Source: an uncultured Prevotella sp. (GTDB taxonomy: Bacteria; Bacteroidota; Bacteroidia; Bacteroidales; Bacteroidaceae). Taken from it: a DNA stretch of 5,807 nt. The translations under genes were made by a program, and so were the position numbers. The notes under the pieces are model-generated. The model searched no databases, was not told where the DNA came from, and was given only the letters and a program-made list of their open reading frames with translations. The stretch spans positions 1 through 5,807 of the forward strand of contig CAMYZK010000178.1 of assembly GCA_947303825.1 (NCBI GenBank), read 5' to 3'. This document shows, piece after piece, positions 1 through 5,488 of the stretch (position 1 is the stretch's first letter; every line of letters starts with the position of its first letter).

Positions 1-1
1 G

Positions 2-1135
2 AAACCAGCGGGTAGCCGCTGCAATATGGCATGCCAGTACTGCTACTATAAGCAAAAGGGCAACGGCATGCTGAGCGAACAGCTGTTGGAAGAGTTCACA
101 CGCCAGTATCTGCAAGCCCAGACCGTGCAACAGGTGCTTTTCATCTGGCATGGAGGTGAACCGCTGCTCATGCCCATCGGCTACTATCGCAAGGCACTGG
201 AGATGCAGCGAAGATATGCCAACGGTCTGCATATCGACAACTGCATACAGACCAACGGCATGCTGCTCTCCGACGAGTGGTGCGAGTTTCTGCACGACAA
301 CCACTTCCTTGTGGGCATCAGCATAGACGGGCCACAGCACATGCACGATGCCTACAGGCACAACGGTGCTGGCCATGCCAGCTGGACCGATGTGATGCGC
401 GCCATCCACCTGCTGCAGCGGCACCAAGTGGAGTGGAATGCCATGGCAACAGTGAACCATATCAGCGCGCAACAGCCATTATCGTTCTACAGGTTCTTCC
501 GCGACATAGGATGCCAATACCTCCAGTTTACTCCTGTCGTAGAACGCCTGGACGAGCATTCAAGCCTTATGGCGGGGAGCGACGAAGGGGGCACGCTTGC
601 TCCCTACAGTGTCACCCCCGAGCAGTGGGGCACATTTCTTTGTGCTGTCTACGACGAGTGGGTGCGCCGTGACGTAGGCACCATCTTCGTACAGACCTTC
701 GATGCCACACTGGCCAACTGGATAGGCGAGGCTCCCGGCGTATGCTCGCTGTCTGCCTCGTGTGGCAGTGCAGCAGTAATGGAGGCCGACGGCACGTTGT
801 ATTCGTGCGACCATTTCGTCTTTCCACACTACCGCCTGGGAAACATTCGTCAGCATACGCTCACAGAGATGCTCTACGGAGAGCAAATGATGCAATTCTC
901 CAAGATGAAGCAATCTGCCCTACCCCGCCAGTGCCGTGAGTGCCCATTTCTCTTTGCCTGCCACGGAGAGTGCCCACGGTGCCGCTTCATGCGTGACCGC
1001 TACGGCGACTACGGCCTCAACTATCTATGCAGCGGCTACAAGAAGTTCTTCCAGCATGTTTCTGCCGACATGGATTACATGAAAAAAGAGCTGATGGCTG
1101 GACGTGCACCTGCAAATATCATGGCCAGATATTAA
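2..1135 (+). CDS. Anaerobic sulfatase-maturating enzyme (radical SAM/SPASM), 5' partial
   Basis: Cytosolic radical SAM enzyme that oxidises a Cys or Ser in sulfatase active sites to formylglycine under anaerobic conditions. The frame is open to the window edge, so the ATG at 26 is internal: it lies inside the radical SAM motif CX3CX2C, whose cysteine codons are at 20-22, 32-34 and 41-43. HGGEP follows at visible residues 50-54. The C-terminal SPASM region holds cysteines at visible residues 248, 254, 269, 311, 314, 320, 324 and 343. Their spacing matches the two auxiliary 4Fe-4S clusters of characterised anSMEs, with one extra residue before the last cysteine. Asp270, directly after Cys269 (CDHFV), corresponds to the catalytic base of the family. 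377 residues are visible; the family is about 370-420, so only a short N-terminus is missing. No sulfatase is in view. An additional Cys (codon 980-982, CPRCRF) occupies a site that is usually not Cys. It ends in TAA with no clear terminator before the next promoter. Confidence 0.93.
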   Translation, partial: KPAGSRCNMACQYCYYKQKGNGMLSEQLLEEFTRQYLQAQTVQQVLFIWHGGEPLLMPIGYYRKALEMQRRYANGLHIDNCIQTNGMLLSDEWCEFLHDNHFLVGISIDGPQHMHDAYRHNGAGHASWTDVMRAIHLLQRHQVEWNAMATVNHISAQQPLSFYRFFRDIGCQYLQFTPVVERLDEHSSLMAGSDEGGTLAPYSVTPEQWGTFLCAVYDEWVRRDVGTIFVQTFDATLANWIGEAPGVCSLSASCGSAAVMEADGTLYSCDHFVFPHYRLGNIRQHTLTEMLYGEQMMQFSKMKQSALPRQCRECPFLFACHGECPRCRFMRDRYGDYGLNYLCSGYKKFFQHVSADMDYMKKELMAGRAPANIMARY

Positions 1136-1185
1136 TTTTTTTCCATTTTTATAAGCAAAAGATATAGCAATTAGTTTTTTTTTCG

Positions 1186-1193
1186 TATCTTTG
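1186..1193 (+). promoter_or_regulatory. Bacteroidota -7 promoter element for the corA leader
   Basis: TATCTTTG matches the TAnnTTTG -7 consensus of the Bacteroidota primary sigma factor. It sits in a T-rich tract, which is the usual context. No convincing TTG -33 element is visible at the expected distance. Transcription would begin near 1200, giving a leader of about 155 nt before the corA start. Confidence 0.72.
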
Positions 1194-1225
1194 CACCCGT
1201 ATAACAAACCAAACCAATAAGAATT

Positions 1226-1261
1226 ATGGACGACTACCCGGCGGATACATCTAAACAGTAA
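1226..1261 (+). CDS. Possible 11-codon leader peptide upstream of corA
   Basis: The frame reads MDDYPADTSKQ and stops at TAA (1259-1261). Its ATG lies about 25 nt after the predicted transcription start in an A-rich context typical of Bacteroidota starts. The stop codon is 12 nt before a terminator-like hairpin, the geometry of a translated leader controlling attenuation. The peptide has Asp at positions 2, 3 and 7 and Pro at 5. Acidic and proline residues early in the MgtL leader of enterobacterial mgtA make translation sensitive to low magnesium. Relevance here is inference from the downstream magnesium transporter. An open frame this short can arise by chance, so the call depends on conservation. 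Confidence 0.42.
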   Translation: MDDYPADTSKQ

Positions 1262-1273
1262 GGCGGGAGGAGG

Positions 1274-1310
1274 CTGGCAAGGCCGCTAATCCTCTTGCCA
1301 GAACATTTTT
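1274..1310 (+). terminator. Terminator-like hairpin in the corA leader (possible attenuator)
   Basis: CTGGCAAG (1274-1281) and CTTGCCAG (1294-1301) form a perfect 8-bp stem with a 12-nt loop, followed after four bases by five T (1306-1310). It lies between a promoter and the corA start, so if functional it would end leader transcripts or be bypassed under control. The loop contains CCGCT (1283-1287). This can pair with either of two GGCGG copies, at 1240-1244 inside the mini-ORF and 1262-1266 just after its stop, so competing weak folds are possible. The T run is short and slightly displaced, so efficiency is uncertain. Confidence 0.5.
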
Positions 1311-1312
1311 GC

Positions 1313-1336
1313 ATTATGCATTGTGAATTATGCATT
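1313..1336 (+). repeat. 10-bp direct repeat before corA
   Basis: ATTATGCATT occurs at 1313-1322 and 1327-1336, a 14-bp period with four bases between copies. Each copy contains the palindrome ATGCAT. It lies between the leader hairpin and the corA start codon. AT-rich runs of this kind are, from memory, common between genes in this group, so it may be simple-sequence debris and not an operator. Confidence 0.5.
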
Positions 1337-1355
1337 TTAAATACGGATTAGCACA

Positions 1356-2282
1356 ATGAAGACATATTGGAACTTCCAAGGTGGGCTGAACCAACTCCAG
1401 GAGTGGGAGCCCAACAGCTGGATACAGGTAACATGCCCCACAGAGGACGACCAGCACCAGCTAGAAGAACAGTTCGGCATTCCCGACTATTTCCTTACCG
1501 ACATCAGCGATACCGACGAGCGTGCCCGCTATGAGTACGACGACGGATGGATGCTCATCATCCTTCGCATACCATACGTCAGGGAGATACGCTCACGCAC
1601 TCCCTACACCACCGTGCCCCTTGGCATCATACACAAGCGCGATGTCACCATCACTGTATGCTACTACGAGACAAACATGATGATAGACTTCGTAAGCTAT
1701 CAGCAGAAGCGCGGGGTGGGATTCACCGACTATGTCGACATGATCTTCCGTCTGTTCTACAGCAGTGCCGTGTGGTACCTCAAGCGTTTGAAGCAGATAA
1801 ACTCTCTCATAGACAAGGCCAAGCGCAACCTTGACCACGATGTAAACAACGAGTCGCTCATCAGCCTGTCGCGACTTCAAGACTCGCTCACCTATTTCCA
1901 GACTTCCATACGTGGCAACGAGACGCTGCTCTCCAAGCTGAAGTTCAAACTGCAGATAGACGAGCTTGATGCCGACCTCATAGAAGACGTAAACATCGAG
2001 ATGACACAGGCCCGTGAGACGACGGCCATCTATTCCGACATTCTGGAGTCAACGATGGACACATACAGTAGCATCATCAACAACAACATGAACACCGTGA
2101 TGCGTACACTCACCAGTGTCACCATCATCATGATGTTCCCCACGCTCATAGCATCGCTCTTCGGCATGAACCTCATCAACGGCATGGAAGAGAAGCCCTA
2201 CGGCTTCGCACTTGCGCTGATGATCTCCGTGCTGGTGTCGGCCGGATGCTGGTGGATATTCCGCCACAAACGGCTGGTATAA
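1356..2282 (+). CDS. corA: CorA-family magnesium/divalent cation transporter
   Basis: Inner-membrane cation channel of the CorA (2-TM-GxN) family, which passes Mg2+ and often Co2+ or Ni2+ as a pentamer. The protein is 308 residues, the usual length. Residues 1 to about 245 form the cytosolic domain, ending in a long charged helical stretch (about 145-245) typical of the stalk helix. TM1 spans about 250-269 and ends in the signature GMN at 270-272, the ion selectivity motif. A short loop (LINGMEEKPY) and TM2 (about 283-302) follow, with the basic tail RHKRLV on the cytosolic side. The loop lacks the classic MPEL sequence but keeps an acidic pair. The ATG at 1356 is the natural start; no Shine-Dalgarno is evident, as usual in this phylum. 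The gene is preceded by a leader with a mini-ORF and hairpin, suggesting regulated expression. It converges on tRNA-Leu with no obvious hairpin terminator between them. Actual ion specificity cannot be read from sequence. Confidence 0.92.
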   Translation: MKTYWNFQGGLNQLQEWEPNSWIQVTCPTEDDQHQLEEQFGIPDYFLTDISDTDERARYEYDDGWMLIILRIPYVREIRSRTPYTTVPLGIIHKRDVTITVCYYETNMMIDFVSYQQKRGVGFTDYVDMIFRLFYSSAVWYLKRLKQINSLIDKAKRNLDHDVNNESLISLSRLQDSLTYFQTSIRGNETLLSKLKFKLQIDELDADLIEDVNIEMTQARETTAIYSDILESTMDTYSSIINNNMNTVMRTLTSVTIIMMFPTLIASLFGMNLINGMEEKPYGFALALMISVLVSAGCWWIFRHKRLV

Positions 2283-2340
2283 GAAAGAGAAGGGGTGAAG
2301 AAAAAGTTGGTATAAGAAAAAAAGAGGGGGAAAAACAAGT
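2275..2340. repeat. Imperfect 33-bp tandem duplication between corA and tRNA-Leu
   Basis: Two adjacent 33-base units, 2275-2307 and 2308-2340, share 26 of 33 positions. Both start with TGGTATAAGAAA and end in AAGT. The first unit contains the last corA codons and stop; the second ends exactly at the base complementary to the tRNA discriminator. On the minus strand the second unit supplies the C/T-rich run with seven consecutive T downstream of the tRNA, a plausible Rho-independent-like 3' end for the tRNA transcript. Confidence 0.6.
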
Positions 2341-2424
2341 GCCGCGAGCGGGACTCGAACCCGCACAACCATTCCTGGTCAAGGGATTTTAAGTCCCTCG
2401 TGTCTACCATTCCACCATCGCGGC
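2340..2424 (-). tRNA. tRNA-Leu(TAA)
   Basis: The minus strand folds as an 85-nt class II tRNA. The 7-bp acceptor stem is GCCGCGA/TCGCGGC with discriminator A. The anticodon stem AGGGA/TCCCT encloses the loop CTTAAAA, giving anticodon TAA, which reads leucine UUA. The variable arm is long with a 5-bp stem (GACCA/TGGTT), as expected for leucine. The T arm is GCGGG-TTCGAGT-CCCGC. CCA is not encoded, so it must be added after transcription. A promoter element lies just upstream at 2451-2458 and a T-rich run lies just downstream on the same strand. The gene converges on corA. Confidence 0.96.
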
Positions 2425-2450
2425 AGCCATAGTGATTAAGAAATCGTTTG

Positions 2451-2458
2451 CAAAGGTA
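2451..2458 (-). promoter_or_regulatory. -7 promoter element for tRNA-Leu
   Basis: On the minus strand this reads TACCTTTG, matching TAnnTTTG. It lies 26 bases upstream of the mature tRNA 5' end, implying a short 5' leader to be removed by RNase P. An A/T-rich stretch precedes it, with no clear -33 element. Confidence 0.68.
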
Positions 2459-2542
2459 ATAAAAAAATCGTACTTCGGCTTTCTCTGCCCACTATATTTT
2501 CAACCTATTAATATTTTTTAATTCTACTCCCGCAGGCACAAA

Positions 2543-2555
2543 GCCCTGAAAGGGC
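2543..2555 (-). repeat. Short perfect hairpin GCCCT-AGGGC
   Basis: A 5-bp GC-rich stem with a three-base loop, the second of two hairpins downstream of the DUF2490 gene. On the minus strand it is followed by TTTG, so it may assist termination. There is no long T run. It could equally be part of an interspersed palindromic repeat shared with the adjacent hairpin. Confidence 0.45.
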
Positions 2556-2562
2556 GTCAAGA

Positions 2563-2594
2563 TTACAGGCGAAGGGACGCAAGACCCCCTGTAA
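2563..2594 (-). terminator. Hairpin downstream of the VTC-DUF4956-DUF2490 operon
   Basis: TTACAGG (2563-2569) pairs with CCTGTAA (2588-2594). The stem can extend inward with GGG (2574-2576) and CCC (2585-2587) across a four-base bulge. It begins 18 bases after the DUF2490 stop, a natural place for the operon transcript to end before tRNA-Leu. It lacks a T run directly after it, so it may be an RNA 3'-end stabiliser or a repeat instead of a classical terminator. Confidence 0.45.
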
Positions 2595-2612
2595 GGAATG
2601 GCAGGAACCCCA

Positions 2613-3392
2613 TCAGAACTTATAGGTGTAACCCAGCCCTAGCACATGGCGGTTACCCTCATCGTCGTCTTTGTAGGAGTGCTGATACAGATACTTCACG
2701 TCAAATGAGCTTTTCTTGTTGAGTCTCAGCTCTGCCCCCAGCGCATAGCGCATCTTGTCGAGCCCGCTGCCGCCGATGGTGCTCTCGGCACTTACGTATG
2801 GCCTCCACAGCTTGGAGAGTTTGTACTTCGCCATCAACCTCTGTCGCCACTTGTTGCTGCCTTTTCCCTGGTAGGTATGAGTTTGAGTGAACTCACCCTT
2901 TGTAACAGGCTGTCCATATACAGCATCGTCGTCCTCGTCGGTGTAGTTCCAGTAGCGGTCAACGGTTTTCTCCGGCCGATAGGTGTACTGCCACCGCTCC
3001 CTTAGCGACAGCCCCAGCCGTCCGAACTGATGGGAAGCCGTCAGCGACACATTCAGACGGTGCCGCTGGCCCCAGTAGTCCGAGTATTTCTTTCCGCTGG
3101 AGTTCACCTTGTGGTTGTTGTCGTCAAGGAAAGAGTAGCCTGCCGATGCCTTCAGCCAGGGAGAGAGGCGGTAGCTGGCCCCCACCCCCACGCTCCATCG
3201 GTCCATCTCGCCAAAGCCGTCGTCACGGGTTCTCAGCTCCACCCCACCCTCAAGGGTCACACGGCTGTTTATCTTCTTTTCCACGTTGGTCTCTGCCCAG
3301 ATGCCGAAGTCGTCCGACTGTGCCCTTGCCCATCCAGGCGGGATAAGACCAAGGGCAACCAACGCCCATACAAGAAAGAACTTCCTGTTCAT
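2613..3392 (-). CDS. DUF2490-type outer-membrane beta-barrel protein
   Basis: Predicted outer-membrane protein of unknown role, 259 residues from the chosen start. The N-terminus MNRKFFLVWALVALGLIPPGWARAQS is a signal peptide, with likely cleavage after ARA. The rest alternates short amphipathic strands and polar turns and ends YTYKF, with the terminal Phe expected of a barrel assembled by BAM. Acidic loops occur (DEDDD at about 153-157, KDDDE near the C-terminus). The layout fits DUF2490, a family recognised from memory and not by search. The ATG at 3392 was chosen because it overlaps the upstream stop as ATGA and follows GGAGAG. An in-frame ATG at 3404 would add four residues, overlaps the upstream gene more and also has an AGGA upstream, so it is possible. 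It is the last gene of a three-gene operon and probably translationally coupled. Lipid, ion or polymer binding cannot be assigned. Confidence 0.78.
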   Translation of the reverse strand: MNRKFFLVWALVALGLIPPGWARAQSDDFGIWAETNVEKKINSRVTLEGGVELRTRDDGFGEMDRWSVGVGASYRLSPWLKASAGYSFLDDNNHKVNSSGKKYSDYWGQRHRLNVSLTASHQFGRLGLSLRERWQYTYRPEKTVDRYWNYTDEDDDAVYGQPVTKGEFTQTHTYQGKGSNKWRQRLMAKYKLSKLWRPYVSAESTIGGSGLDKMRYALGAELRLNKKSSFDVKYLYQHSYKDDDEGNRHVLGLGYTYKF

Positions 3393-4069
3393 ACTTCTCT
3401 CCATTGCGATTTCCTTACATTAAACTGATTGCCCACATCGTTAGGCTCCTCGTCACTACAGGTGATGCGTAGCACCACCGAATCTCTGAGGAAGTCAACG
3501 CCGCCAACCTCCACCTTGACTATTTTCACTCCAAGGCGCTCCTCCAGATCGGCCTTGAGCTCACCGCGCTTCTCTGGTTTGACAAGCTCTATGCGGTCGT
3601 ACTGTATCAGCTTGGTACACTTCAGCTTCAAGTTCTTTTCGCAGAGCATTATCGAACAAACCACAATGATGTCTATAACAGCCAGTTTCAGCAGTTCGTT
3701 CAATATTTGGTGCGCATTCATACCGCTAACGTCTACCATGGCATGGACCACCGAAAGACAAACGATGATGAAGAGATAAGTCATCTCGCGCACCGGCATG
3801 GTATCGGTTCGGTAGCGCATGATGGAGAAGATGCCAAACAGTCCCAATCCTACCCCCATCGTTGCCTTGCCTCTGTCCATACCCATCATGAAGTAAACCA
3901 GGAAGAAGATGGCCACCGAGATAAGCATGAAGGTGAAGTAGAATTCACGGCGATGCAGCTTACGGAAGTAAAGCCGGTCAATGATGACCCAGTTTATTAC
4001 GGCACACAGAAGAAAGCGGAGCAGCATATTGCCGAAGTCGCTTGTAAAGATAGTTGTCAGTTGTTCCAT
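3389..4069 (-). CDS. DUF4956 domain inner-membrane protein
   Basis: Integral membrane protein of unknown biochemical function, 226 residues from the chosen start. Hydrophobic segments lie at about 15-33, 43-62, 97-112 and 128-143. The region between the second and third holds the conserved stretch of the family at about 67-100, with a Gly-rich run (GVGLGLFGIF) and MRYRTDTMPVRE. A soluble C-terminal domain (about 150-226) is charged and mixed alpha/beta in character. The ATG at 4069 is preferred: the longer frame at 4096 begins with GTG directly after the upstream stop and adds a polar MNKCLIYYN before the natural MEQLTTIF start. The gene lies 27 bases after the VTC-domain gene and overlaps the DUF2490 gene by 4 bases. 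Pairing of DUF4956 with VTC-domain polymerases is, to my recollection, recurrent in bacteria, suggesting a shared role such as membrane anchoring or transport of the polymer; that role is inference. Confidence 0.85.
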   Translation of the reverse strand: MEQLTTIFTSDFGNMLLRFLLCAVINWVIIDRLYFRKLHRREFYFTFMLISVAIFFLVYFMMGMDRGKATMGVGLGLFGIFSIMRYRTDTMPVREMTYLFIIVCLSVVHAMVDVSGMNAHQILNELLKLAVIDIIVVCSIMLCEKNLKLKCTKLIQYDRIELVKPEKRGELKADLEERLGVKIVKVEVGGVDFLRDSVVLRITCSDEEPNDVGNQFNVRKSQWREV

Positions 4070-4096
4070 ATTATAGTATATTAAGCATTTATTCAC

Positions 4097-4846
4097 TTAT
4101 TTCTCCAACGCCAGGATCTTCTCCACGTCGCGCAGCTTAACCTTAAACCGGTTTATAGGCAGCCGGTCGTTGGTCATGGCGGCACCCATGCAGTACTTGC
4201 TGAAACCATGTGGATGGATGTGCAGCAGCCTTAGCATCTCCAGCACTGGCGACGGCACCAGTCCGTCACGCTTCAGTTCCACCACCACCAGCTGCCCCAT
4301 GTTCTTCGACTTGCCGGTTATCATATTGTTGAACTCCAGCTGGGTGTCAATGGTGAGCCTCTCGGTCTTGGCCTTGTTGACAAGCGTCACCCTGTGGAAG
4401 TAGTTGTGCATGTGAGGCATCAGGGTGTCAACGTCAAAGTGCAGCTTGTCGTCTATGAAGTTGCGCTTCACCATATCGTCCAGGTTCATGTCGCTCACCT
4501 CTATACGCTTCTTCTTCGTGCGTCCGTGGTTGTTCTTTGTCTTTATCTCCATGAACTGAAGGTTGGAGCTAACATAAGTGCGGAACCTAATCTTCTGCCT
4601 TCCTGCATGCCCGTACTGATGTTCACGATACATGGCAAAGGTGTCGGTATCGAAATAGGTCGTGTCGTAGAGCATGTTACGCTGGCCGTCTATGTCTTGC
4701 ACATAATAGTCCTGTTGTGCCATCTGGAGCAGTTGCAGCAGTCGAGGCATAGTAGTCACAAACTTTGTGTCTGTGCGGTTCATCAGCTTAACGCTGCCCA
4801 TCTCGGCAAGGGTTATCGGTGACATCTGCTTCAGTAAGTTCTCCAT
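4097..4846 (-). CDS. VTC-domain polyphosphate polymerase family protein
   Basis: A CYTH-like tunnel-fold protein related to the catalytic domain of yeast Vtc4, which makes polyphosphate from ATP; 249 residues, a stand-alone VTC domain. Expected phosphate- and metal-binding residues are visible along the strands: NRTDTKF (23-29), YFDT (64-67), KIRFRTY (85-91, the basic KxRxR strand), MEIKTK (99-104, ExKxK), R114, R152, R163 with TIDTQL (165-170), VELKRDG (189-195, ExK) and SKY (216-218). All key charged positions appear intact, so an active enzyme is likely, although ATP use and product are inferred from the family. No signal peptide or membrane segment is present, so it should act at the cytosolic face, perhaps docked on the DUF4956 protein encoded next. 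The ATG at 4846 is the clear start, with a promoter about 40 bases upstream. It is first in a three-gene operon. Confidence 0.87.
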   Translation of the reverse strand: MENLLKQMSPITLAEMGSVKLMNRTDTKFVTTMPRLLQLLQMAQQDYYVQDIDGQRNMLYDTTYFDTDTFAMYREHQYGHAGRQKIRFRTYVSSNLQFMEIKTKNNHGRTKKKRIEVSDMNLDDMVKRNFIDDKLHFDVDTLMPHMHNYFHRVTLVNKAKTERLTIDTQLEFNNMITGKSKNMGQLVVVELKRDGLVPSPVLEMLRLLHIHPHGFSKYCMGAAMTNDRLPINRFKVKLRDVEKILALEK

Positions 4847-4886
4847 CGCTCTGTTATTTTTTATCGCCTAGTTTTCTAGTTGACCG

Positions 4887-4894
4887 CAAAGTTA
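4887..4894 (-). promoter_or_regulatory. -7 promoter element for the VTC operon
   Basis: The minus strand reads TAACTTTG, matching TAnnTTTG, 40 bases before the VTC-domain start codon. The implied 5' untranslated region is about 33 nt. It contains two CTAG tetramers (4868-4871 and 4876-4879) separated by TTTT that can form a minimal stem. No clear -33 TTG is seen. Confidence 0.7.
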
Positions 4895-4973
4895 GTCAAT
4901 AAAAACGGAAACAGGAAAAATATTCAGCCAACATTGTGTTTTTTTAACCAGAACAGCCCACTCACATCACAAA

Positions 4974-5004
4974 GTGCCTGCTCCACCATCTGTAAAGCAG
5001 GCAC
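4974..5004 (-). terminator. 9-bp perfect hairpin after the small-gene cluster
   Basis: GTGCCTGCT (4974-4982) and AGCAGGCAC (4996-5004) form a perfect 9-bp stem with a 13-nt loop. On the minus strand the stem is followed by TTTG. It lies about 40 bases beyond the last small gene and upstream of the VTC promoter, where a terminator would insulate the two units. The short T tract makes strength uncertain. Confidence 0.55.
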
Positions 5005-5011
5005 AGGGAAA

Positions 5012-5024
5012 AGACAGAATGTCT
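5012..5024 (-). terminator. Minimal hairpin AGACA-TGTCT with T run
   Basis: A 5-bp stem with a three-base loop that on the minus strand runs directly into TTTTCCC. It lies just before the stronger hairpin at 4974-5004, so the two may act as tandem terminators for the small-gene transcript. The stem is weak on its own. Confidence 0.35.
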
Positions 5025-5043
5025 CTATATCGTTATCTTTGAT

Positions 5044-5262
5044 TCAATTCTTACGCAACGTAGTCAGTTTACGTCCCTTGTAGTACCAGTATTCATTGCC
5101 ATTGACAGTGGTCAGGTTCATACCAGCATACATGTTAAGATACTTCTTGGCCAATGGTGATGTTCGGGCGATTTCACCACGACACTCAAACTTGCCACCA
5201 CCCATATATTTTACTCTTAATTTGTTTGTGGCATAATCTGTAATTTCACATTCTACGCACAA
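5044..5262 (-). CDS. Small hypothetical protein, possibly a gene remnant
   Basis: An unrecognised 72-residue frame. The only start giving the full length is TTG at 5262, immediately after an in-frame TAA. The first in-frame ATG is at 5205 and would give 53 residues starting MGGGKFECRGEIA. The protein is basic at its end (YYKGRKLTTLRKN) and carries a Gly/Cys patch and an aromatic EYWYYKG segment, with no membrane segment or signal peptide. It is in the same reading phase as the gene upstream at 5290-5484, but three stop codons lie between them (5292, 5280, 5265), so a simple single-base frameshift does not explain the split. The weak start suggests either a downstream fragment of a decayed gene or a small gene with a nonstandard start. 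Codons end mainly in A or T, unlike the VTC operon. Confidence 0.42.
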   Translation of the reverse strand: MCVECEITDYATNKLRVKYMGGGKFECRGEIARTSPLAKKYLNMYAGMNLTTVNGNEYWYYKGRKLTTLRKN

Positions 5263-5289
5263 TTATTTCGATAGGAATTATACCAGCTG

Positions 5290-5484
5290 CTATGTTTTTT
5301 TACTTATACTTCTGCCCCGTTTTTTCTTAAACGCTTTCATAACCAAAGTGTTGCTTGTGAAGAAACCGTCTATCGTCCCTGGTTTTAGACACTCCTTTGC
5401 TTCTGCCAATTCTTCTTCGGTCAAATCCTCGACAGTAAGGCCCCAAGGTTTTAGCTTTTTGTTAATTCGCTCATTGATGGTCAT
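5290..5484 (-). CDS. Small hypothetical protein, basic C-terminus
   Basis: An unrecognised 64-residue protein with a clear ATG start, four bases after the stop of the gene upstream, so the two are very likely co-transcribed and perhaps translationally coupled. The N-terminal half is helical and charged (MTINERINKKLKPWGLTVEDLTEEELAEAKE), with an LTEEEL helix start. The C-terminus is strongly basic (KAFKKKRGRSISKKT), which could contact nucleic acid or simply be a flexible tail. No signal peptide or membrane segment is seen. The stop is preceded by a seven-base A run (minus strand, 5295-5301). Function is not assignable. The small size, tight spacing and AT-rich codons fit an accessory or mobile-element gene. 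Confidence 0.6.
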   Translation of the reverse strand: MTINERINKKLKPWGLTVEDLTEEELAEAKECLKPGTIDGFFTSNTLVMKAFKKKRGRSISKKT

Positions 5485-5488
5485 AATA

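Noticed and set aside
26..28. ATG at 26 as the start of the maturase
   Set aside because: It lies between the first and second cysteines of CX3CX2C. The frame continues upstream with KPAGSRCN, so the gene is truncated by the window and does not start here.
1316..1351. Second 11-codon frame (MHCELCILNTD) before corA
   Set aside because: It is built from the AT-rich direct repeat and has no supporting structure. Its stop four bases before the corA ATG could imply coupling, but I see nothing beyond chance.
3030..3428. Plus-strand open frames opposite the DUF2490, DUF4956 and VTC genes
   Set aside because: They are antisense shadows with low-complexity translations (His/Val/Pro-rich) and no recognisable domains. 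The minus-strand genes have clear families and operon spacing.
4070..4096. GTG at 4096 as the DUF4956 start
   Set aside because: It adds nine polar residues not expected before the family's N-terminus and abuts the upstream stop. The ATG at 4069 gives a natural start.
5034..5041. Plus-strand TATCTTTG resembling a -7 promoter
   Set aside because: No gene or plausible RNA follows on the plus strand; it would run antisense into a small gene, and no -33 element is seen. An 8-mer of this degeneracy is expected by chance.
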